From: Durusdinium trenchii
Taxonomy: Eukaryota > Sar > Dinophyceae > Suessiales > Symbiodiniaceae
DNA: 64,000 nucleotides
Direction: 5' to 3'
NCBI GenBank assembly: GCA_963970005.1
Contig: CAXAMN010015302.1
Coordinates: 10,050 to 74,049 of the forward strand
The notes below the pieces were generated by a model, which was not told the DNA's origin, made no database searches, and saw only the letters and a list, made by a program, of their open reading frames with translations. Of the stretch, positions 10,501 to 22,400 are shown in pieces. Position 1 is the first letter of the stretch, and the number at the start of each line of letters is the position of its first letter. Made by a program: the position numbers and the translations under genes.

Positions 10501-13500
10501 TCATGTGGTACAGTAACTAGAAGTATCATCAAGATTGGAGAACGTCGGGTCCCACCATCATCTCATGATGAACCTAAATATTGTTCAAGGACCCACCAAA
10601 AGTTCCCATCCATGGGGTGAGATGACTGTCCCTCCGCTTTTGGATTCGACAAACTTGGTGTGGTTGACCAGCCGACACATCAAACAGACCCATCACTCTT
10701 TGCACCAATCCCTGCACCTTAAAATGCACTTTGCCAAGCGGCCGCAAGCTTGGCTGCTGCCAATGCTTGCTGGAAGCCTCCTGGAAGTTCATCGGACAAA
10801 TCGCAGCCCCTGACCTGATCTGCCCATCGTGGTCAGCCTTCAAATTGGTGTTGTAAGCGGCTGACATGATCACCCAGCTGTCTACCATTTCACTTACAGC
10901 ACCACTGCATAGTGGCAAACCCTTACTGGGAGCAAGGACGCTACTAGGAGCAAAGGGCATTTCTACTAGGAACAAGAACGCTAGCGGCTCCTGGCATCGC
11001 TACTAGGAGCAAGGACGCTACTAGGGGCGCTCCTGGCCTTGCTACAAATGTTCGGCCCAAAAACACTGAAACATCGTGGGGCTCACCGCCAAGTTGAGCG
11101 GCCCCCCATCCTCATATTGTTGAAGAGATGCATAGGAGGGGTGTGAGGAGTTTAAATCTAATCAACATGCAGCTCCAAGGTGCATAGGTGGTCGTCCCAT
11201 TTTTGCCATTTGTCTCCTGAATGGCTTGGTATGGTGTCCTCACGCAGTAGAACTGCCCAGCATCGGCCGCCTCCGCCTGCCATTCCCCTGCATGTGCAGA
11301 AGGACTTGGAGGGCACACGACGCCGGTGTCCACTTGGATCAAATCCATGGAGGCATTGCCATGGGGTCCCAAGACTGCCTCAGATGGGTTGGGCTTATGG
11401 TGTGCTAAGCTGTAAGGACTTTGCAACCTCACAATGTTAGCGAATGCCGGGGGCCAACTTGACTGCCGACCCTGTCTACCTGAACGCCGACGTCTTCTTC
11501 CAGCGGTCTAGTGATCTAAGGCAAATCGTCGTCCAGGTGCCAATCGCTGCCCTGCTTTGAGCGGCAAAATTCCAGGGTTGCTGATCAACACCAGCGATTC
11601 AAGCGCTGCAATGAGATTGAGCTCCTTGGCTTCATCAGTTCCAATGTCACCTGCCAGGTGACATGGGTCAGCAACTGAGGACGATCAGCAAGGTGCTTAG
11701 GGGCAGCATGAAGCAGAATGAAGCCTGAACTCCCTGATGGATGCGTAGGACCTTGGCACCTTGTTTAAACATCTCTTGTTTAAAGCAAAGTGGGAATTTG
11801 TGGGAACCCCCACGGCCAAGGCGAAGCCCTAGCCCTATGCCATGCCACGCCCACCTTGGCCCAGCATCCAGTAAGGCTGGTCCTTGATGGGATCAAAGAG
11901 CCCCAGCTCAAAGCGGAGCCGCAAGGTGTTGAACAGTGCACCTTGTGCCCAAACGTTTCGCAGGTGGTATCATCCAGCAACATGTCCTCAAACTATCCAC
12001 TCGTGAGCCTGGCACCTACCATGTTTCTGAGGATGTTGGTGGCCTCTAGACCCCCAAAAAGGAATGTCAATGACAATCATAAACCTACGCAACACCGCTA
12101 AGCCTAGGCACGATTAATGTCTTCCATGGAACAATGGCCTGCTTTCACTCCTTCCAAAAGATGATCATAGTAGGTGTTGCCGCTGTCAATGTCCTGAGTG
12201 AGCGCAAAAGTTCGGACCAAATGCTTTCTTCCAGACCGCCTATAACTGCAAAGTTGATGAAGGTCATGCGCAAACAATCATGGCTAAACTGAAAAAAACA
12301 AAAACATGCAAAGAGACTGTAGGCTTCCCTAAGAATCTAAGAACCAAATCAATCTAGCGAGGGTTCTTCAAGGACCCAAGAATCTGCGTCCACTCCATTT
12401 CCTGGCTCCTTCCTACCGTACTTAGGCCCTACTTCCCGTCTCCCCATCTTAATTAGCAGTCTACCCCACAACAAAAACGTAAAAATTTGACATACTGTAC
12501 CAATCAAAGCAATCACAAACAAGGAACGCATTGCCCATGCTTCAGTGCCAAACAGCTGGCCTCCGCAGCCGACTTCACATAGTGATGCCGTCGCCAGGCA
12601 TCGCTGACCGCATCGGAGTCGCTGGTGACATAGCCGTCGAAGCCCCAGGCGGCGCGAGCGGCTTTCATCAAGGGATCCAAGCAGACCGGGATTCCATTAA
12701 CCTAACCGAGACGATATGCAGAGCAAATACATGCCAGGATAAGCTCTCAGCAGAGCTGCGGAGCTACCAGAAGAGCTGTGTGCGACATGGGGCAACCACC
12801 AAATCTGCTTATATCATCTTATATCTGCTTCATGTTAGAGGTAGTATATAGAAAGCCAAATCATATCTTCCGGCTCGGCATAGAACATCCCAGCTCTCAA
12901 GATTAGAACACAAAAGGAAAGGCTCAAGACCACCCGCCAAAAATCTGTGGTGACAGATGATGAGGATGAAATCACGGTGGTGGCTCAAACAGTAGAAATT
13001 CAAATACTCAGTTTGCTCGCAGGAACACTGTTGCTGCTCAGCCATGACTTGTTCTGGTGGTTTATCATTGATGCAGGTCAGGAATCCCAAACACATCAAA
13101 CTCAGCCACCTTAAAGCAAATGGTGCCATCGAACTCATATGTCAGTTGTATATAGAATAAGCAGCGATACATAATATATATATATACCCATGTCCCATCA
13201 ATTCCCGTCATATAGGGGATAGTGCCATCACTGTGGAGGCATGCCTCTGTTCTCTCTTTGATCTAGAAATCGGTAAACCTTCTCACATCCCCACGTTGCC
13301 AAGAATGTGAGGAATCGGCTTATCATAAGCTGTTCGCCAAGTTCTGGATTTGATCCTTTCTGCTTCACAGCTACCCGGCTACCCCACATCCCAAAGCTCG
13401 CTCCTTGAGAGGTCACAGGTCTTCTAAGGTGCATTTCCCTTGTTGAGGCCTTGATTGCATAAAGCCGCTCGATTTTTGTCAGACCCATCGGCAGGAGCGA

Positions 13501-16395
13501 ACATTCTAGACGAGGCCACCGAGTTGTAGCTGCACATCACGCCCTTAGCCTTGCCAAGCTTGATGGAAGCCCTGAAGGCTGGCCAGTAGTAGTCAGCAAG
13601 CAAGTACTTGGAGATGTTTGCCTCGGGGTGCACGAACCCAGCATAAGGCAAGATTGGGTGGCAAGTAACCATGGTCGTATGATCAGAAACTGAAGTGCTG
13701 ACTGACATGTCGTAGTCTTAGCAAACATGCTTATTTGTTTCCTCTCACGCCGGCAGAGAATCCACGCATCCCACTTGAGTCACGAACTACAGTTTGTCAT
13801 GGCTACGAGGCGGTGATTGCTAGTAGCGGTATCTGACACTGACACAGGCAGTGTTGGATGACCACACTGGAAATTCATTGGATAAGCTAGGTGCGTCATG
13901 TCCTGACTCAGTGACATTTGTTTACCATCATTTGAAAGAGTCAACCTTACCAACACAAACGAACGCTGTCATTTACCTTGGGACAAGCAGGGTAACCATT
14001 TGCCAATCACTAAACGCCAAAGCACGCTGAAATTATGCCGGTCGTAGCCTTGATCCGCTGCAGCACCACCTTCCAAGGAATTCGCATCAAAGTGTTTGAT
14101 GGTCACTGCCACCTGCGAGCCGCAGGCCAAAAGGCAACGGATGGTTCGTACCAATAACCTTGTTTTACAAATGTGTACAGACGCTGCGTGGCCAAATCTT
14201 CAGCGTTTTGGTTTCTATGGTCAAAGAAAGTTTAGTTAAGAAAAACCCGTGGTTGGGAACAGTCAAAAAGTGAGGGAATAGTAAACGCGGGCAATAAGTT
14301 AAGTCAACGAGGTAGCGTAAACAACTTGCTAAGTTCACGAGTTAACATAGACAGTAGCTAAGCGAAGAGCAAGCTAAGTCCACGAGTTAGCTAAGTTCAA
14401 GAGGTCGTGTCCAGAAGTGGCTAAGTTCAAGAGTTAGCGTAGACTAGCTGAGTGAAGAGTTATGAAGAGTTGTATAGTTGGCTAAGCCCACAAGGTGGAA
14501 GTTGCCAAAGTGTGCACGGTCTTCGAAAATCAAGGCGGAAGCTTCCAAGGTGTGTAGCTATCGTCAAGACAGAATCAAGGTGGAAGTAACTGTCGTCGAA
14601 AATCGAGGTGAGTGTGAACGGTTGAATGTAAGGCGTTGCGCGAATCCCAGGTTGTGAAAGCTAGCTGTTCGGGCGCGTGCTGCAGGCTGGGCATGACTTT
14701 CGTTGCAAGATGGAAGCTGCCAGAGTGCAACTGTCTTCGAAGATCACAGTGGAAGTGGCCAAGGTGTGTGATGCGGTTGAAAAACCATGTGGAAATTGCC
14801 AATGTGTGTGTATAGCTGTCATCGAAAATCAAGGTACTAGTTGCGAAAGTGTGAGAGGTCGCCGAAATCAAGGTGGAAGTGGGCAAAGCGTGTAACTGTC
14901 GTCAAAAAGCAGGGGGGGTTCTGGGCTCAGAACTGGCAAGTCTGTAGTACAAATGCAACGCGGGAAGCAGCTCCTGGTATTCTGATTAGAACTGGCAACT
15001 TTGAGCCAAGTGTGGTAGTTCTGCAACGCAGAAATGGTGAAATGACGTCCGTGAAAATTGGCGCGGCCGTGGTGGAAGGTGCGTTGTCCTTTCTCTGTGC
15101 CATTGGGGAAGCACGTGTGTGTAAATGCGGCGTGTCGCTGGTGAGTGGGATGATTGGTGGTGCCAACAGCGCTTGGTGTCACGCGATTGCCTCCAAGGGG
15201 CTTGGTTGACCACACATGCATTCAGCGCAAAACGATGAACCTCTTCCTATAGTTGTCCTTTTTCAACTTCAGCCCTTGGCTTGCCAAGATTACTTTTATG
15301 CTTTCTTGCAGGTACCGTACGAGTACGTGCAAGTTGAAACAGCAGGAAAAGCACTAGACGTGAAGTAAGCCTCTGAGACCACTGGAAGTAGTGGACAACA
15401 TACGTACAAATGATGAAATACAATACAATGTCTTAGAGCAGGAAACCCGCACTACTAACCATGACTTGAATTCTTTGGTCCGGTGGTTGGCCGTGGGACT
15501 TTCTTCCGAGGCAAAGGAGAGAGGACATACGGGAAGGGACTGTTGAACAACTTCTCACATCGTCCAACCAATGAGACCATCAAATACATCCTTGCCTGAA
15601 TGTAGCGTTGATCTTCACCCTCTTGGAGGCCTTTGGTCCACGCCACTCCCAGCTGACCCATCAGAAATGGATCTTCAGTCCCTCCTTCGCCTGAAGGCCA
15701 GCAAGGCTCGGATTATCATCCTATGTGGATGTACACAGGCGGCTAACACCCCATGACGGGACTCACTAGCCACATTGGAAGGAACTTATTAGACAGGATG
15801 TTGTGCGACCCCAATTCTGGAATGTATCGACCTACGAATTGATGCATTCTCAGGGTTGAACCGTTTGAAAATGATTGATGGGCGGTGCTTTCGGGATTCT
15901 TGGACCAGCAACTTCATCGACACAAAGAGCTGCAACAGCAAACGAGTCTAACCGAGTCAAGTTCCAACATCTCCCAACTGGTGCAGTCAAGCAACCGTGG
16001 CGTCCCCAGCGTGGATCTCGATTGATGTTCGCCACGGGACCCCAACAGTCTAGACCCATGCCATTCCTTAGTAATTTCAGGCGGTTACCACCTTGGATGG
16101 ATGAAGGGTGTTGAGTAGCGGGCTGATTTCGGTGGTCCATGACCAGGCGTTTACACTGCCCTTCCAGAAAATGTGCAGTAAGAACAAGGCTATGTTTGAC
16201 AATTCTGCAACCTGTCCAAACCTATGTTCGACCATTTTACTCACCAGAATCGCAATTTTGCCAGCAAGGACCTGCTTCATTCCACTGAATGGAAGGCAGT
16301 CCACCGTGGGTGTTTGGTGCATGTTGTTCTCTCAGTGTTCAACGTGAAAGATGCTTGTTGCAGACCCAGAAGGCAGTCTTTTTACGCAGATTCCA

Positions 16396-16431
<36 letters not shown>

Positions 16432-19400
16432 TTTCTACCGCGTTGATATGCCTTTTCAAAGCACATGTTGCATACTGTCCTATATAATATATACATCTGC
16501 ACTGCTCAATTAATGCAACCATATCTTTGCAGAAACATTACATTGCACTTCCCAAGTCAACTTCTGGCTGGTCAGAAGCATATCAATGCATAACTGTGTG
16601 GTTCGAGAGCGCAAGCGTGCGTCATGTGGTGCTTCCAAAGGCACAACTCTGAATGTCCAAAACTTCAGATGGGTGCTGTCAGATAATGATATGCACCTAT
16701 GCATTTTGATTGTACAAGTTTGTGTTTTCAGAAGCACGCTGGTCTATCGACGGGAAAAGATCTGTCCTTTCACAAACATGCTGCTGTGCGTTTCAGAAGT
16801 TCATCTGTGTATTTTTGAGCAATACAAAGGCCTCAGCGGCCTCATCCCAGATATATATATATATATATCAAGTTGAACTTCCACAGTGAAACTCCGTCTT
16901 TTCAAACACATACCTCTGTGCATTTGCAGAAACTCGACGTTGCGTTGCATTTCCAAAGTCAAAATGTTGCTTTCCAAAAGCATTCAAAATGTTATTTGTG
17001 GATTTCGGGCAGAGAAACCAGGAATCCGACGCACAGGTTGCCAACGGGGAGCCAAGAAGGAAGTGGGGTAATCATCTGGTGCCAGTGAAGAAAAAAGAAA
17101 GGAGACAAGTGGGGAAATCGCAACAGGTTGCCAGTGGCGAGACGAGGAGAAGACCAGTCTGGTAATCATGTTGTGAACTGGGGAAGTCATGCTGTGACCA
17201 CAGGGGACACATGAATAAACATGTCGTGACAGGTTAGAGTGGGGATCGCAGAAGGTATGGAACAGCATTTCATGGTGTGAACCATGGCCATTTAGGCTAG
17301 CCTGCTCATACATGCGCATTATGCCAGATCCCTGGCCAAAAACGCTGCCAGACCTTCCAGGTCTGCAGCTTCAGGGCCGTCCTCCGCATCCAAAAAAATC
17401 AGCCCAGCATCCAAAAGAGCCGTTGACTAAGGGAGACAACACAGAATCATCTAAGCCCAAAGCGGCATGGGAGACAAAGGAAGAAAAAGAAGACAGAGCA
17501 ACATCATTTCAGCCCAGCATCGACAAAGGGGAACAAACAAAGCAGAAACATTTCAGCCCAGCATCCAAGAAGTCATGCGAGACAGCAAGAGACAAAGCAA
17601 CTCGTTTCTATGCAAGAATTGAGAACCCCTCACAGCAAAGCTGTTTGTGAAGAGCAACTGTACTCGCTCACGCTCTTTTTTCCACTTGAGCCAATGCAAC
17701 GAGTGCATACCCGATTGACCTCTGGTTTCTGGTGTCGGGTGACTGTCAGTAAATGGATCTGTGGATCTTGTGATATACAGGATGATCCGTCCATTCCTCT
17801 CCAAAAGCACTGCCAAAAATAGCTTCAAATGCTACAGCGTGGCCTTTGGTTCACTAGTCTTTACATATGGAGAACTGTCGAGCTCGGCTCTGACAGAGTA
17901 CTTATGGTGTACTGATTCCCAGCAACAAGTCTTCAGCATACACTAGAAGCGTACACTGCAAGATGTCATGTAGCACGGATGGAGCTTCACACCCCCCCAT
18001 GCTGAACGGCTGTTGCTTAAAAGAATTCTCTTCCACAGCTCATCGGAACATCTAAATCTGCATTCCAATGATCGAAAACAATCAAGGAACTAGGACCGGA
18101 ATACTGTGGATCTCAACCAAAAACTTGAAACACTTCGAAATTTCTCTCTCCAGCTTCGAATCTCACCCACGTGGCTTCGACTCATAGCAATTCGCACACA
18201 CTCGATATTTCACCAAGGTGTCCGACTGCCGAAAAGCGCAGTATGGACCAATGTGCAAGAATCGCTCTTGTGAACCTTCTCTCGGAAAATCGCCATACAA
18301 CTGGCGTCCAGATTCCACAAGATCAAAATTGATACACTCGCAGGTCTTGTACTCAAGAAATCGGCTTCGACGAACATCGGCTCGTGCCAAATGGTGGCAC
18401 GTGGAGAAATGCACCACTTCCCTTCTGCTAAAGGCGGTCATCACAGTTCCTGCTGAACTTCGACGCGGTGCAACAATCCCTTGAGCATCAACCCTGGATC
18501 CGGTATCATTTTGTGGACCTCTAGGTGGATCACTTGAACTCACTCCCGCAACATTGTCCAACCTCTCTGGATGGTCTGGAGATTGATCTGCTGTACGCAC
18601 ATCATCTGCTAAGAGATGGAACAAATCATCTTCTGCAACATAGGGTTCACCCAGGTTCCGAGCTTCTCTTGCAGAGGTACCCGAATCCGGAGTGTCGGAC
18701 ATGGCTAAGCAAAAGATGAAGATTGGTTCAACTTAGTTGAATCAAGAAAAATCTGTGCTTGCAAGCTAAAAGTGATACATTCTTGGATATCCGTCTTGAA
18801 ACACGTGAGATCTCATTTAAATCTTCATGAAGTTCCTGGCAAACCTTAGTGCGAAACGATAAGGATATAAACCAAGACTCTTCGAATCCTGATGATTCAG
18901 GGGCGCATGCTTGAAACATTTACACACCGGCATCTTCTTGTTGGCCAACTCATCATGACTGCTCATGATCCTATACTCGTGCTTCGCTCGAACCTCTTCT
19001 GTCGAGAACGCACATCTCGCTACCACGATCTCATGCCTCAGACCTTGACGTTCCACAAACAACTCAATCTCTTGCTCTTTCCAGTATCTACAACTCTTCG
19101 AAAGCTCCAACGCCCTGACATGTCCCTCTTGGAAAATTGATTCAACATCATGGAGAATTGGGACAAACTCGGACCAATGGCGTTCATAGAGACTCTTCCC
19201 ATTCGAACAGAGCTGCAACATAGGACTTCCACCAGTACACGGTGGTGATCCCCAAGCAAGGATGGTCACTAAATTCCCGATCTGCTGCATCCAATCACAA
19301 GTCATCTTACACACATGTGATAAAGGGGTATCCAAGGTGATTGAAACAACTCTCAACTTAGGAAACTTGTTTTCAATCTGGGTAAAACCGGCTCTGCCAC

Positions 19401-22400
19401 TAGTACAAACATCCACTATCACGTGTGTGCATTGACCCATATGGATGGCTGATGCAATCTGTATCAACCTCTTTCGGAACGACTGAAGGCATCGTGTAGC
19501 CGCCTCTACGGGCAACACCTCTACGGGCAACACCTCTGTGGGCAACACCTCTCTGGGCAACACCTCTAAGGGCAACACCTCTACGGGCACCAACTTCTTC
19601 GCGAAGTCCAGCTCTAGCTTGCTAGCCAGCTCAGAGCCCACCTGATCATCGTCAGGCACGTCCGATTCCGAATCGAACATCACCGTCCTCTCACGGGACA
19701 CATCCGCCTGAACCTCATGTTCGGCACGTTCACCTCGTGAACTACTCAATCCCTCTGGATCCGAAACCCTAGGTTTCCGTTTCGAAGCTTGCTTCGAACA
19801 CTCCAACTGCCAACCCTCTGGCGGGTCAACATCTACAATCCCTAAATTCTCTGCACGCCGAAAATGCGCTTCCTTGGGAAGGATCTTGGTGCAAAGATCT
19901 GCAACACAATCTGCTGTACCTACCCAGTTCAAGATAACAACACCGTTGTTGACCAACTCCTGTACATAGCAAACCGACAACGACAAGTGACGGACTCTTC
20001 TGCTCAATCCATCATTCTTCATGACTGCTAGACACGATTCCGAATCGCTCAACACATGAATTGGCTGGTAGTCCAAACTGCTACTTCCAACCACATCGAA
20101 CTCCCAATTTGCTTTGGTGTTCACCATTTCTTCCAAGTCATGAACTCTATCGAATCTGCTCACAAACTCAACAAGGTGTCGAATCCCTATGGCTTCTTTT
20201 ACCATTGTACACAAGGAGATGACTTCTGCTTCGCATGATGACAAAGTCACACATCCCTGAACTCGTGAAACTGCCTTCAACAGGCATCCATGCCAATAGA
20301 TGGCTCCCCCGGTCGTGGATTTTCGCTTTTCCATGTCATTTGGACCCCAAGAAGCATCCGAAACAACTAGGAGCCCTTCCTGATTTGGACAAGTCACTGC
20401 CATGACGTACTCAGTCGGAAACACATGCCATGAGTGACAAATTGCACGAACAAAACGAAGGTATTTCCTCAAAGCATTTTCATGATGCTGGTTTGGTTCT
20501 CCTTGGCCAATCGCCAAGAGACTGATGAATCTCCCTTGGTCTGGTCTCGACTGGCCCCACCAGGCAACACGTCCCAGTATCCTTCGATAACGTTGTGCTC
20601 CTTCAGGACTCAACTTCTCAACCTCATCAGGTTTCTTACTGATCTTGCCTAAGTCGATCAGGAGATCTGGCGGAATGGTGGTTGGCTTCACATCGAACTC
20701 TTGGAAAACCGTCTCAAGATACGATGGATGAACTCTCACTTGGATGTTGGACGAAAATGGCAATCTACGAACAACCCTTCCAAGAAACGTAATGGAACCT
20801 CCCTCGGTCTTCGAGTTACCGATTACTCCTGTGGATTTCACCTTCAACTTAGAACCCAAGGTATCCTTGATTTCTTGGATTCCTTCTTTGCTAGAGGCCC
20901 CAATCAGCAAATCATCCACGTAGATCAAGATGACTCCAAAAGCTCTACTTTCTTTCAACTGTCCGCACAGGATGGTGGGTTCAGATGGCGAACTGATCAA
21001 ACCAATCTCCTTCAACTCATTGGAACAAGTCAACAACCAAGCTTTTGCTGCTGATCGAAGGCCGTTCATTGCCTTACGCAAGTCCAAAAATGCAGGTTTG
21101 TACATTGTTTCACTCATGGAGAGGTCTGTTGGTAATCGCACCACTGCCGTGACTCCTGGAGGTGAGTCGGAATGCAAAAAGGCTGTACTGATATCCAACG
21201 ACTCACACACCAAATCCCAAACAGAGATCAAGGTCAACACGATCCTGAAGCTTTCTAGAGAAGGTGTGCTAGATGAAATACCTAGCCTCATTGCCGACGG
21301 CTCAAGCCTAGCAATCTGCTGAGCAACACATCGTGCCCTGCAAATCAACTCCCCTTTGGATTCTTTCTCTGTTAGAACCCATCTGCATGGAATGGCCTGA
21401 GTGCCTCGAGAAGCGCACAATGCAAGGGCTTCCTCCTCTCCCAAAACATCGCCTACATCTAGATCATGCATGGCTGTCAACTCTGTTTCCCGACCTCTGA
21501 TGGCCTGTTCAACAGTGAAATTGGTCATACCATCTTCTGACACTGCTTGCGACGGTTCGATCAAAAAGATGTCTGTCCCACACAATGAAAACTTCGACGC
21601 ACGAACTCCATCTAAGTCCTTTCCTTTCGGCGCAAAGATTGGAAACAGAATGCCGTGACTTGCACCTGAATGCTCTGGCGGTGGACAAAGAAACATTCCA
21701 ATATCCATGTCATCTGGCTCTGGGTCAACTGCCATATCCTCTGGAGGCTCAGTTGGTTCATATTCTGAGTCAGCTCGAAGTGGTGGAAATGGTGCTGGTT
21801 CCATTTCGACATCGATCACGCGATTGGGCTCGGACTCGTCTTCCCCATCCCGATCCATCCGAACATCTTCTTCTGGCAAAATCACTGGAGGTGGTACACT
21901 AGGCAGAGAAGGTGTCTCAGGTGACTGTTCAACCACTGTTGGAGGCTGAAGCGAACCAGGCGGACGCTTACTCTCATACCTAAGACCTTTGGTTGGATGA
22001 TCCGGGGAGGAAACAGGTATTGATGGTCGAAATGGCTTCGCATCTGGAGGAACTACCATCTTCGGAACTGAACCATCTTTTGGTTTGGCTTCCAATTCAG
22101 CTCGACTGGATTTCTTGGCCGCTTCAGGCTTTCCCTCAAACTTCTCTTGTTGTGCTTTAACCCAGTCAGTATATCGACGAAAGCATCCTCTGCTATGTGT
22201 ATGTCCTTTTCTAGTACCCTTGGTTCGAATAGCATCACACGCTTTACAGTCCTTAGTCAAACCTTCTGACCTCAACCAAGCGATCGGAGGTGGCAACAAC
22301 TTTGTCCGATCATACACAGGCACGTGCAGATGAACAGGATCTTGCAAATCCTTGACGTCCAGCTCTCCGGCAGGTGCATCATCATCTGTCGCCTTTGCGA

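Larger units (their letters stand above)
2897..10503 (-). mobile_element. DIRS-superfamily (PAT/Ngaro-type) tyrosine-recombinase retrotransposon in GH3 intron 13
   Basis: In coding direction the element runs A1 (10503-10464), gag-like ORFs, RT-methyltransferase/RNase H ORF, tyrosine recombinase, then B1 (3104-3031), A2 (3031-2992) and B2 (2970-2897). This A1 ... B1 A2 ... B2 order is the split-direct-repeat layout known for PAT/Ngaro-type DIRS elements. No target duplication was seen, as expected for recombinase integration. A and B pairs are identical, so the insertion is recent. Coding damage is slight: one in-frame TGA and one shift at a G9 run. Confidence 0.93.

Noticed and set aside
10574-10975. 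133-codon minus frame beside the DIRS-like element as a GH3 exon
   Set aside because: No GH3 motif and wrong composition.
17648-17991. Plus-strand frame of 61 codons in both Copia LTRs as a gene
   Set aside because: Identical only because the LTRs are identical; antisense to the element and without features.
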